Shown: piece by piece, positions 20,380 to 28,374 of the stretch
Numbering within the stretch: the stretch's first letter is position 1
Layout of the letters: each line of letters opens with the position of its first letter
Assembly: GCF_014253065.1 (NCBI RefSeq)
Contig: NZ_JACLZK010000001.1
Coordinates: 1,240,001-1,304,000, forward strand
Reading direction: 5' to 3'
Origin: Campylobacter massiliensis
GTDB taxonomy: Bacteria > Campylobacterota > Campylobacteria > Campylobacterales > Campylobacteraceae
DNA: 64,000 nucleotides
Made by a program: the position numbers and the translations under genes
Notes under the pieces: generated by a model
What the model saw: the letters and a program-made list of their open reading frames with translations, nothing else
Told to the model about the DNA's origin: nothing
Database searches by the model: none

Positions 20380-22416
20380 ATGGAGTTTAAAGAGAGCTAT
20401 TTTATAACGAGCGACGGGGCGAGGATATTTTACAGATACCGCCTAGCTAGCGACGTAGCGTGCGAAAACCCGGGCGCAGGCGAAGTAAATTTGAGCGAGG
20501 ACGGCAAATTTGACGGATCAAATTTGGGCGTCCAAACTTCAAACGAAACGTCAAATTTGACCGACGAGCGAGCAAGCGGCGCGGATGAAAATACGGAGTT
20601 AGGCTCAAGCGGCGAAGGTAAACTTGGCGAGCAAAATCTACCAAACGGCGGCGAAAACTCGGACTCAAATTTAAACGAAACAGGCAAATGCGCCGCGTCA
20701 AATTTGAGCGAGACGCCTAGCGAAATTGCCGAGCAAAATCTCAAATTTAAAGCCGCGCCAAACGCCAAAGCCGTAGCGATTTTTCACCGCGGGCACGAGC
20801 ACTCGGGTAGGACGACGCACGTGGCGGAGGGGCTAGCGGACGAGAGTTTGAGCTATTTTGCGTGGGATCAGCGCGGACACGGCAGGAGCGACGGCGAGCG
20901 GGGCGACGCGCCGAGTATCGGCCGCCTCATCGCCGACGTGGACGAGTTTGTGGCGCACATCGAGCAGAGATTCGGCTTTGAGACGCAAAATTTAGCCGTG
21001 ATAGCCCAGAGCGTGGGCGCGGTACTGGTCTCGGCGTGGCTGCACGACTACGCTCCGCGCGTTCGCTGCGCGGTGCTGGCTAGTCCGGCGTTTAGCGTGA
21101 AGCTTTACGTACCGTTTGCTAGAGCGGGTCTAAAGGCGATCTACCGCGCCCGCGGAAATTTTTTCGTAAACAGCTACGTCAAGGCTCACTATCTCACGCA
21201 CGACAAACAGCGTCAGGCCAGCTACGACGCCGACTCGCTCATCACTCGCGCGATCTCGGTGCGCATACTGCTGGGGCTTTACGAAGCGGCGCAGCGCGTG
21301 GTTTCGGACGCTGCGGCTATCACGACGCCTACGCTGCTGCTGATCTCGGGCGATGATTGGGTCGTAGAGCACGCCCCGCAGCACGAGTTTTACAACGCTC
21401 TTGGCGCGCGCGTAAAAAGGCGCGAGATTTTAGAGGGATTTTACCACGATACGCTGGGCGAAAGCGAGCGGGAGAGGGCGTTTGAGATCGTGCGCGAGTT
21501 CGTCGGTGAGAGGTTTAGCGCGCCTTTTAGCGAGGTGGACTGCACGCATGCGGACGAATACGGCTTTAGCCGCGAGGAGGCCGATAGGCTAGCTACGCCG
21601 CTGCCGAGATTTAGCCCGAAAAATTTGATGTTTAAGTTTCAAAGGTTTGGTATGCAGGCGATTTCACCGTGGGTCGGCGGACTAAAGATCGGCGAAAATA
21701 CCGGCTACGATAGCGGCAGTACGCTTGACTACGTCTACCGAAACGAGCCGCAAGGGGCGAATAAATTTTTTAAATTTATCGATAAATTTTACCTAAACGC
21801 CATCGGCTGGCGCGGTATCAGAGAGCGCAAACGAAATATCAAGCTAGCTATCGATCAAGCCGTGGCAAATCTGCAGGAGCGAGGCGAGCCGCTACGACTG
21901 CTCGACATCGCCTCGGGACACGGCAGATACATACTAGACGCCGCGCAGGGGCATAAATTTGAGCGCATAACGCTGCGCGACTACAGCGACATAAACGTAA
22001 AAGCCGGCAGCGAAATGATAAAAGAGCGCGGGCTGCAGGACGTCGCGAGCTTTACGCAGGCAAACGCCTTTGACGCCGCTAGCTACGAGGGCCTGCAGGA
22101 TGCATATACGCTAGGCGTCGTGTCTGGGCTGTTTGAACTTTTCCCTGATAACTCGGTCGTGCGCACCGCGCTACAAGGCTTTTCAAGCAGCGTAAAAAGC
22201 GGCGGCTACCTCATCTACACCAACCAGCCGTGGCACCCGCAGCTTGAGATGATCGCGCGCGCTCTATCTAGCCACAGGCAGGGTGCGGCATGGATCATGC
22301 GCCGCCGCAGCCAAGCCGAGATGGATCAGCTCGTGGCAAATGCGGGATTTAAGAAAGTAAAAGAGTGGATAGATGGGGATGGGATATTTAGCGTGAGTTT
22401 GGCTGTTAAAATTTAA
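20380..22416 (+). CDS. Bifunctional alpha/beta hydrolase and SAM methyltransferase (YnbC-like)
   Basis: 678 residues. The hydrolase half (about 1-375) has FHRGHEHSGR, nucleophile Ser211 in AQSVGAV, acid Asp325 or Asp326 in ISGDDW, and His356 in EGFYHDTLGE, a lysophospholipase-like triad. The C-terminal half (about 460-678) is a class I methyltransferase with motif I LDIASGHGR at 508-516. Residues about 24-126 are a low-complexity Asn/Ser/Glu-rich insert between the first strands, encoded by CAAATTTG-rich DNA and absent from the usual fold. E. coli YnbC is the same fusion. Probable roles are phospholipid deacylation and head-group or product methylation. Confidence 0.88.
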   Translation: MEFKESYFITSDGARIFYRYRLASDVACENPGAGEVNLSEDGKFDGSNLGVQTSNETSNLTDERASGADENTELGSSGEGKLGEQNLPNGGENSDSNLNETGKCAASNLSETPSEIAEQNLKFKAAPNAKAVAIFHRGHEHSGRTTHVAEGLADESLSYFAWDQRGHGRSDGERGDAPSIGRLIADVDEFVAHIEQRFGFETQNLAVIAQSVGAVLVSAWLHDYAPRVRCAVLASPAFSVKLYVPFARAGLKAIYRARGNFFVNSYVKAHYLTHDKQRQASYDADSLITRAISVRILLGLYEAAQRVVSDAAAITTPTLLLISGDDWVVEHAPQHEFYNALGARVKRREILEGFYHDTLGESERERAFEIVREFVGERFSAPFSEVDCTHADEYGFSREEADRLATPLPRFSPKNLMFKFQRFGMQAISPWVGGLKIGENTGYDSGSTLDYVYRNEPQGANKFFKFIDKFYLNAIGWRGIRERKRNIKLAIDQAVANLQERGEPLRLLDIASGHGRYILDAAQGHKFERITLRDYSDINVKAGSEMIKERGLQDVASFTQANAFDAASYEGLQDAYTLGVVSGLFELFPDNSVVRTALQGFSSSVKSGGYLIYTNQPWHPQLEMIARALSSHRQGAAWIMRRRSQAEMDQLVANAGFKKVKEWIDGDGIFSVSLAVKI

Positions 22417-22418
22417 GC

Positions 22419-22545
22419 GGCTTGTCTCGCGCGCGCTTTTAAATGATTTCGTAAATTTCGCCCTGCGACAGACTACGTGTCTAGTCTTGGGACGAAATTT
22501 ACTTCAAAACATTTAAAATCATCTCACGATACTTCGCCTTATTGT
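22419..22545 (+). repeat. Palindromic repeat copy 1 (GGCTTGTC...CTTCGCCTTAT)
   Basis: Begins 2 nt after the YnbC-like stop. Nested stems: TTTTAAATG/CATTTAAAA (22437-22445 with 22510-22518), GTAAATTTCG/CGAAATTTAC (22451-22460 with 22493-22502) and AGACTA/TAGTCT (22470-22487). Almost identical to copy 5 at 57028. Confidence 0.85.
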
Positions 22546-22581
22546 TTTACGTTCAAATTTGAAGTCAAATTTACAAATTTG

Positions 22582-22836
22582 AGCCGCCAAAACCCGCACC
22601 TTGAAAATGTAAATTTAAACCCGCGACGCTTTGCCTGTAAGGCAAAGCAATGTCGCCACCTTAAAAGCGTCGTAGGGGGGGGATTAAAGGGGTGGGGAGC
22701 GACTTCGCAATTTAAGCCCCACCCCCTTTACAATAAAGTAAAAAACAACCTTAGACGGTTGTTTTTTACGAAAAGAATCTAACTAAATTTGACTAATTCA
22801 AATTTAGTACCTTAAAGATGCGGGTATCGGCGAGTA
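22582..22836. repeat. MITE-like unit 1 with inverted ends and G-rich core
   Basis: The left end CGCCAAAACCCGCACCTTG and the right end CCTTAAAGATGCGGGT..CGGCG are imperfect inverted repeats of about 25 bp. The core (22622-22730) has a stem GCGACGCTTTGCC/GGCAAAGCAATGTCGC and a G-rich/C-rich hairpin. Family members occur at 52146 and 57190. Confidence 0.75.
22738..22769. terminator. Strong bidirectional Rho-independent terminator
   Basis: Perfect 13-bp inverted repeat GTAAAAAACAACC/GGTTGTTTTTTAC with a 6-nt loop. The A run and T run on either side allow termination in both directions. It lies between the YnbC-like and PAP2 genes. Confidence 0.75.
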
Positions 22837-22933
22837 AAATTTACAAATTTGCGCCAAGCGAGCGATCTCGGACGATTAAGTCATGAAGGCGCAAATCCGC
22901 TAAAATTTGATAGAATTAGCAAAAAAGGCAAAA

Positions 22934-24466
22934 ATGAAAACGAAATTGTTTTTATCGCAGCTGGCCGCGCTAGTCGTAGTTGCCGCGATATTTTACGCTA
23001 GCTACGGCGCCACGAACGCCCTCGCGAGCGCCCGCGCAAACGTACCCGAGATCTATTTCGCGTGGGAGCGCGCGGTGCCGTTTTGGGCGTGGAGCATCGT
23101 GCCGTATTGGTCGCTAAATTTGCTCTATGCGCTTGGATTTTTCCTCTGCCGTGACGCCGGGGAGCTCGCGCGTTATGTCACGCAGCTACTTGCTGCGCAG
23201 CTCATCGCGACGCTGTTTTTTATCGCATTTCCTCTGCAAATGTCGTGGGAAAAGCCCACAGCTTCGGGCCTTAGCGGCTTTTTGTTCTCGAGCCTCGCCG
23301 CCTTTGACCTCCCGTTTAATCAAGCCCCGTCGCTGCACATCATACTTTGCGTCGTGGTAGGCGCATTTTACCTTCGCAAGGCGCGCGCGGTTTGGCTTAA
23401 GGCGGCACTTGCGGCGTGGTTTGCGCTCATCGGTCTTAGCGTGCTGACCACGTATCAGCACCATTTTATCGACATTCCGACGGGGCTGGCCGCGGGCTGC
23501 CTCGTGCTACTGATTCGCCCGCTAGACGGCGCGCCGCTTAGTTTTGCTATATCTAGGGAGGCTGCTCGCTACAAATGGGCGGCGCTATATCTAGGGCTTG
23601 CGTTTTTGACGCTTTTTGCGGCGATTTTGGGGGCTAAAATTTGGGGCGCGTGGATGCTGTGGCTATCTTGGGCGAGCCTTAGTTTCGCGCTGGTTGCTTG
23701 CGGTTACGCGTTTTTGGGCGCGGGAGTTTTTGCTAAAAACGAGCAAGGCCGTCACGCTTTCGCGGCCAAAGCTTTACTTTTTCCCTATCTTTGTGTCGCG
23801 CGGCTAAATGCGCTCTTTTGGTTGCGCGGACGCCGGCTTTCAGACGAGATTTTGCCAGGGCTGTATCTAGGCTCGGTTAAGCAGGCGGGCAAATTTGACG
23901 CGGTGCTTGACTGCGCGGCCGAGTTTGAGCGGCCTGGCGGCGCGCAAATTTACGCGAGCGTGCCTATGCTAGATATGATAACGCCGAGCGCGGACGAGCT
24001 AAAACGCAGCGCGGACGAGCTTGAACGGCTCATAAAAACGACTCTTTGCGGCGGCGAAACTTTACCGCAAAGGGCGGCGGAGCTAGGATTAAATTTTAGC
24101 GCCAAGGCAGGCTGCACGCACGGGCGAGATTTTAAATTTAACGAGCAAATGGACTCGCGGGTAAATTTGCTAGCGTGCGTCGCGGCAAACGAAAGCAAAA
24201 ACGCCAAGGCGGAGCAAATTCTCACGGACTCAAACGAACGAACCACCGAGACAAATGGCAAAAAGGTGCTGGTCTGCTGCGCGCTGGGCTACGGCAGGAG
24301 CGCGTCGGTGCTGCTTGCGTGGCTGGTGATTTATGCGGGACTGGGCTTTGACGACGCGCTAAATTTGCTAAAATCTCGCCGCGAAAAGATCGCAGTCGCT
24401 AGCTCGCTGCGCGAGCGGATAGTGCGGCTAGCCGCAGAAGCCCGCGCAAATTCGAAAGCGGAGTAA
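22934..24466 (+). CDS. PAP2 / dual-specificity phosphatase fusion (YnbD-like)
   Basis: 510 residues from the ATG at 22934, chosen because AAAAAAGG precedes it; an upstream TTG would add nine residues. The N-terminal half is a multi-helix PAP2 domain with P132-S-L-H135 and H176-X3-D180 (HFIDIPTG), as in lipid phosphatases or inositol-phosphotransferases. The C-terminal half is a dual-specificity phosphatase with C449-ALGYG-R455 (CX5R), a class that includes PTPMT1-like PGP phosphatases. Residues about 371-442 between its strands are a Cys- and Glu-rich insert. E. coli YnbD has the same fusion. A terminator lies between this gene and YnbC, so it may have its own promoter. Confidence 0.87.
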   Translation: MKTKLFLSQLAALVVVAAIFYASYGATNALASARANVPEIYFAWERAVPFWAWSIVPYWSLNLLYALGFFLCRDAGELARYVTQLLAAQLIATLFFIAFPLQMSWEKPTASGLSGFLFSSLAAFDLPFNQAPSLHIILCVVVGAFYLRKARAVWLKAALAAWFALIGLSVLTTYQHHFIDIPTGLAAGCLVLLIRPLDGAPLSFAISREAARYKWAALYLGLAFLTLFAAILGAKIWGAWMLWLSWASLSFALVACGYAFLGAGVFAKNEQGRHAFAAKALLFPYLCVARLNALFWLRGRRLSDEILPGLYLGSVKQAGKFDAVLDCAAEFERPGGAQIYASVPMLDMITPSADELKRSADELERLIKTTLCGGETLPQRAAELGLNFSAKAGCTHGRDFKFNEQMDSRVNLLACVAANESKNAKAEQILTDSNERTTETNGKKVLVCCALGYGRSASVLLAWLVIYAGLGFDDALNLLKSRREKIAVASSLRERIVRLAAEARANSKAE

Positions 24467-24630
24467 AGAAGCGGCAAATTTAAGCGCGAAATAGGCGCAG
24501 GCCAAATTTGATCAAGTCCGGTTTGAGGGATTAAATTTAAAAAATCTGTCGGCTGGAAACAAGCGGCATTGCAAAATTCTCGGCGAAAACGAACGAAAAT
24601 TTAACCAAACGCCCAAAATAAGGAGAGAAA

Positions 24631-25083
24631 ATGACGAATGCGGAGCAAAGCAAAAAAGCGGCGCAAAACGGGGAGCGCGAATGCCGCCAAAGGACGGACT
24701 ACAGAGCCTTGGCGCTGGTTACGGCTAGATTTTTAGCGACGCATAGGCTGTTTTTCTTTTTAAATTTACTTCAGCTGGCCGTCTGTCTTCAAATTTTTAC
24801 GCATTTTGCCGTTGTAGCCGGCTTTTTGGCGGCTTTTGCGGCTCTGCTTTATCTGCACGTTAGGCTGCATTTTGATACGCTGATTTTTAGGGATTTTGCG
24901 GAGGGGAGGCTTGATTGCGGTAAATTTGACTCGGCGCTTTTAGAGCTAAATTTAACTAGCAAACCGCCTAAAATCCGCGATATGAAAAGTCGCTACACGG
25001 GAGCTTTGCAGATATATAAACTAACCGCCGCGCTTACTATCCTCGTTGCTGCCGCGGCTTTGGCGGGTTATTATCTGGGCTAG
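24631..25083 (+). CDS. Small membrane protein at end of lipid locus
   Basis: 150 residues with hydrophobic segments about 44-90 (one or two helices) and a C-terminal helix 129-148. No motif recognised. AAGGAG precedes the ATG. Placement after the PAP2-phosphatase gene suggests membership in the lipid locus, but this is inference. Confidence 0.65.
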   Translation: MTNAEQSKKAAQNGERECRQRTDYRALALVTARFLATHRLFFFLNLLQLAVCLQIFTHFAVVAGFLAAFAALLYLHVRLHFDTLIFRDFAEGRLDCGKFDSALLELNLTSKPPKIRDMKSRYTGALQIYKLTAALTILVAAAALAGYYLG

Positions 25084-25090
25084 AGTTTGG

Positions 25091-25119
25091 GAGCCAAATT
25101 TGACGGTCAAATTTGGCTC
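25091..25119. repeat. Perfect 29-bp palindrome containing CAAATTTG
   Basis: GAGCCAAATTTGAC and its exact complement flank one G, 7 nt after the stop at 25083. Each arm contains CAAATTTG. It is a likely 3'-end hairpin for the upstream gene. Confidence 0.8.
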
Positions 25120-25224
25120 GCGAGCACGCTTAAATATACAAAGCGCTAGTTAAATTTGACTCGTAGGTTTATGGAGCCTGAAAGATAAATTTAGGCGCAA
25201 ACGGTTAAATTTGCGCCCGTAGGT

Positions 25225-26289
25225 TTATTTGATATTTTCTAGCGTGCTGCAGCTCTGAGCCGAGCCTAGATCACAGCCTTTTTTGAAGTAAATTTTAGCC
25301 TTTTCAAGATCTTTTGCGACTCCGCTTTCAGTCGGCGGCATGTAGTATGTGTGGCCCGCAAACAGACATGACTCCACCAGGCCGTGCTCGCAGCCTTTGT
25401 CAAAATACTCCGCGGCTTTAGCAAACTGCTTTTCTTGGTAGTACGCAGAGCCCGCGTATTCGCATCCCAGTGCGATATTTGCTTTGCAAGCTTTTGCGGC
25501 GTTGTCTTTATATTTTACGTATTTTTCGGAGGCTTCATGCTCTTTTTTTGTGAAGGCTAGGAGATAGTATTCGTACGCCTTTACCTCGTCTTTTTTGCCG
25601 TAGGTATCGTCCTGGTATATTTCGCCCAGCTTCGCGCATCCGTCAAACCTTTCGCCTTGGCAAATTTGGCTTAGGATTTCGACGGCTTTGTCTATATTTT
25701 TCTCCACGCCTTTGCCGTCTCTGTAGCCCATCGCTACAAATTTACAACCATCATTGTAGCCGCTATCGCAAAGTTTTGAAAATATCTCAAAGCCCTTTTT
25801 AGGATCGTGCTCGGCGCCGTTTTTGCCCTCGGTGTACGAGTAGCCCGTCCATAGGCATCCTAAATTTGAGCCCAGATCGCAAGCTTTTTGGTAGTATTTG
25901 ACGTCTTGTTTTTCGTAAGCGTAATCTATACAAGCTGCCGCGTCGTTGTTTTCGCAACCTTTTTCAGCGCTTACGGCCGTTTTGTCTTTTACTTTGTTGC
26001 AGCAGTCGCTTCTCTTGCCGAACGATATCTCGCAGCACTTTTCATAGGCCTGCTTTGCGAGGCCGGAGTCTTTTTTGACGTCGGAACCCTTGCCAAACTC
26101 ATAAAGCTGTCCGAGCTCCTTGCAAGAAGAATCGACCTTTTCTTTATAGCAGCCTAGCTTAAAGTAGTTCTCCGCGTCCTTCCACTGGCCTTTTGATTTT
26201 GCGGCCAGGCCGTCGTTGTGATTCGGTCCGGCCTGTGCTACCGACAGGCAACAAAATGCTAAAAACAAGGTTAAAGCAAACTTTTTCAT
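25225..26289 (-). CDS. Secreted Sel1-repeat protein, HcpA-like
   Basis: 354 residues from the ATG at 26289, which has AGGAGGGTCTT before it; ten further residues upstream are open but less likely. A signal peptide (1-20) is followed by about eight Sel1-like repeats of 36 residues with a pair of Cys per repeat (for example ACDLGSNLGCLWTG, LCDSGYNDGCKF), the disulfide-stapled pattern of Helicobacter cysteine-rich proteins. Such proteins act in the periplasm or outside the cell. The partner is unknown. Not to be confused with the hybrid cluster gene hcp in this window. Confidence 0.87.
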   Translation of the reverse strand: MKKFALTLFLAFCCLSVAQAGPNHNDGLAAKSKGQWKDAENYFKLGCYKEKVDSSCKELGQLYEFGKGSDVKKDSGLAKQAYEKCCEISFGKRSDCCNKVKDKTAVSAEKGCENNDAAACIDYAYEKQDVKYYQKACDLGSNLGCLWTGYSYTEGKNGAEHDPKKGFEIFSKLCDSGYNDGCKFVAMGYRDGKGVEKNIDKAVEILSQICQGERFDGCAKLGEIYQDDTYGKKDEVKAYEYYLLAFTKKEHEASEKYVKYKDNAAKACKANIALGCEYAGSAYYQEKQFAKAAEYFDKGCEHGLVESCLFAGHTYYMPPTESGVAKDLEKAKIYFKKGCDLGSAQSCSTLENIK

Positions 26290-26345
26290 AAGACCCTCCT
26301 TGCGAGTAATCTTAAGCATTAGAGCCTCTTTGCTATGTTTTTAAC

Positions 26346-27131
26346 CTAAATCGCGACTACTTCGGTTTTTAGCTCGACGCCAAACTGCTCCAAAACGCGC
26401 TCGCGAGCTAAATTTATGAGTCCCGTCACGTCCGCAAAGCTCGCGGCGTTAAAATTTACGATGAAATTTGCGTGTTGCTCGCTAAATTTAGCTCCGCCTA
26501 TCGCGTAGCCTTTAAGCCCCACCGCTTCGATTAGTCTGCCCGCGTAGTCGCCCGGCGGATTTACGAAACAGCTACCAAAGCTAGCGCCCTTTGGTTGATT
26601 TGCGCGTTTAGCGGCAAAATCGGCGGCGAGCGCTACGTCAAATTCGCGCAAGATTTTAAACTCGGCGCCGAAAATCGGCTCATCTATCCCGCTTTTGCGG
26701 TAGTTAAAGCTTATCCTCTCGCGCTCTACCCAGCCGCGCCCTAGCCGTACCGCGAGTAGATCGTCGCTGATGCTAACGCCGCAAAGCCCCGCGTTCATTT
26801 TGATGAGGCCCCCAAGCGTGCCCGGGATATTTTGCAAAAACTCAAATCCGCCGATATTATGCTTTTTGGCGAAGTTGTAAATTTTGCCCGATTTCGTCGC
26901 AGCTCCGATACTGAGCACGTCGCCGCTTAAGTTTATATAATCAAACGCGCTGCCTAGCATCATCATCGGGGGCGGGTTTGGTGAGATGAGTAGGTTGTTC
27001 GCGCCGCCTATCATCACGCGCCCGGCAAATTCCGGCTTTAGCGCGTCCTCTATTCTCTCTAGCACCGCCACCTCGTGCACGCCGCCCACTCGCACCGAGC
27101 TAAATTTGGAAAAATCTACAAGCTGCGTCAT
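26346..27131 (-). CDS. murB: UDP-N-acetylenolpyruvoylglucosamine reductase
   Basis: 261 residues. The FAD-dependent enzyme makes UDP-MurNAc in cytoplasmic peptidoglycan synthesis. Visible: FAD-binding GGANNLLI, the GTLGGLIKMNAG segment, and SFGSCFVNPPG with AGRLIEAVGLKGY. Shorter than E. coli MurB, as in epsilonproteobacteria. Its ATG overlaps the fliQ stop (ATGA), so translation is probably coupled. Confidence 0.92.
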   Translation of the reverse strand: MTQLVDFSKFSSVRVGGVHEVAVLERIEDALKPEFAGRVMIGGANNLLISPNPPPMMMLGSAFDYINLSGDVLSIGAATKSGKIYNFAKKHNIGGFEFLQNIPGTLGGLIKMNAGLCGVSISDDLLAVRLGRGWVERERISFNYRKSGIDEPIFGAEFKILREFDVALAADFAAKRANQPKGASFGSCFVNPPGDYAGRLIEAVGLKGYAIGGAKFSEQHANFIVNFNAASFADVTGLINLARERVLEQFGVELKTEVVAI

Positions 27132-27394
27132 TGCACGAAATTTGGGATAAACTCTATCATACGCGTCGTGAAATCAACCATCATCGAGACCATCCACGGC
27201 ATCAAAAATATAATCACGACGACGACGAGGATGATCTTTGGTACGAAGCTTAGCGTCATCTCGTTTATCTGCGTCGTAGCCTGAAATATACTGATGATAA
27301 GGCCCGCCGACAGGCCCGCTAGCAGCATCGGGAAGCTTAGATAAAGCGCGATCTTAAAGGTTTCGATACCGAGTTCTATGAGCGTTGATTGCAT
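27128..27394 (-). CDS. fliQ: Flagellar export protein FliQ
   Basis: 88 residues, two transmembrane helices (about 14-38 and 50-75), with ALYLSFPMLLAGLSAGLIIS and FQATTQINEMTLSFVPKI typical of FliQ. It is part of the flagellar type III export gate in the inner membrane. It overlaps murB by four bases and the mqnD stop by one base. The fliQ-murB pairing also occurs, as I recall, in C. jejuni. Confidence 0.95.
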   Translation of the reverse strand: MQSTLIELGIETFKIALYLSFPMLLAGLSAGLIISIFQATTQINEMTLSFVPKIILVVVVIIFLMPWMVSMMVDFTTRMIEFIPNFVQ

Positions 27395-28266
27395 TAGCTA
27401 AACCTTATATCGTTGTACTCGGCGGGTACGAGGTAGTTTTTGGCATCGATAGGCAGCGGATAAAATCCCCTCTCATAACCAAGCGCAAAGAGCCTGCTTA
27501 CGGCCTTTAGCTGCGTTTTGTTCATCGAGACGGAGCTATCGTTTGCGTAGAGATTTAGGTAGGTTTTTAGCTTTTCTTTATCGACGCGGATAAGATTTCT
27601 CTCCATGAGCATGTGCGACAAAAAGGGCTTATGCGCGGTGGCGATGCGTACGCCCTCCGTTAGCACGCGCTCGCACTCGATGGCATCCGTTATCGGTAGG
27701 CTACGGCGAACCGCCATGCCTCCCAGCGGCAGCGGCAAATTTTCGCCCGCTAGTTCGCTCCAGATATCCCAGATCTCTCGTTCCACGCAAAGCTCGTCCG
27801 AAAAGTCAAGAATGCTCTCGTGTATCAGCACGCCGGCGTCCACTTCGCCGCTTAAAACCGCGCCCTCGATCTCTAGGAAATTTTTATAAACTATGCGCGC
27901 CTGCGGGTAGGCCATGCGAAAAAGCAGGGCGTTTGTCGTGTGCTTGCCGCTTAGCGCGACCTTGAAATTTCGCTTTAAAACCGCGCCCTTTTTCTTGACG
28001 AGTTTTGGTCCGTAGCCCTCGCCGAAGCTCACCGCCGTGCGCAAAAGCGCGTATTCGTCGCAGATAAGAGGATATAGCGCGAAACTAATCGCCGTGGCTT
28101 CATATGTGCCCTTTAGCGCCTCGTCGTTTAGCGTCTGGATATCAAGAGCCGTTGCGCTAAATTTTAGATTTTTGGAGCTTACCCAACCGAAATCAATCGC
28201 CTTATACATAAAAATATCGTCGGCGTCGGGCGAATGAGCGACGTTTATACGCTTAAAAATCTTCAA
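27394..28266 (-). CDS. mqnD: 1,4-dihydroxy-6-naphthoate synthase
   Basis: 290 residues of the MqnA/MqnD family. AHSPDADDIFMYKAID near the N-terminus is typical of MqnD. The enzyme turns cyclic dehypoxanthinyl futalosine into 1,4-dihydroxy-6-naphthoate in the futalosine route to menaquinone. The TTG start follows AAAAGGATAAAA. The stop overlaps the fliQ ATG (TAATG). MqnA is the alternative, but it lacks the HSPDADD start. Confidence 0.88.
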   Translation of the reverse strand: MKIFKRINVAHSPDADDIFMYKAIDFGWVSSKNLKFSATALDIQTLNDEALKGTYEATAISFALYPLICDEYALLRTAVSFGEGYGPKLVKKKGAVLKRNFKVALSGKHTTNALLFRMAYPQARIVYKNFLEIEGAVLSGEVDAGVLIHESILDFSDELCVEREIWDIWSELAGENLPLPLGGMAVRRSLPITDAIECERVLTEGVRIATAHKPFLSHMLMERNLIRVDKEKLKTYLNLYANDSSVSMNKTQLKAVSRLFALGYERGFYPLPIDAKNYLVPAEYNDIRFS

Positions 28267-28374
28267 ATTTTATCCTTTTTGCTCTGCTTTAAATTTCGCG
28301 CGCGGCTAAATTGCGAAATTATAGTAAATTTTTGCTACAATCGCCATAAAAATGCGGAATTTATAAAGAAAAAT

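Noticed and set aside
23186-23464. Arg/Lys-rich frame opposite the PAP2 domain gene
   Set aside because: Antisense shadow with low-complexity composition.
25225-26289. Reading the Sel1 protein as a beta-lactamase
   Set aside because: Some HcpA-type Sel1 proteins carry this label, but no serine or metallo beta-lactamase motif is visible.
28234-28374. Longer start for the adenine methyltransferase
   Set aside because: It would overlap mqnD and adds a Cys-rich stretch without family resemblance; the ATG at 28375 begins the typical LTYLGNKRSLL region.
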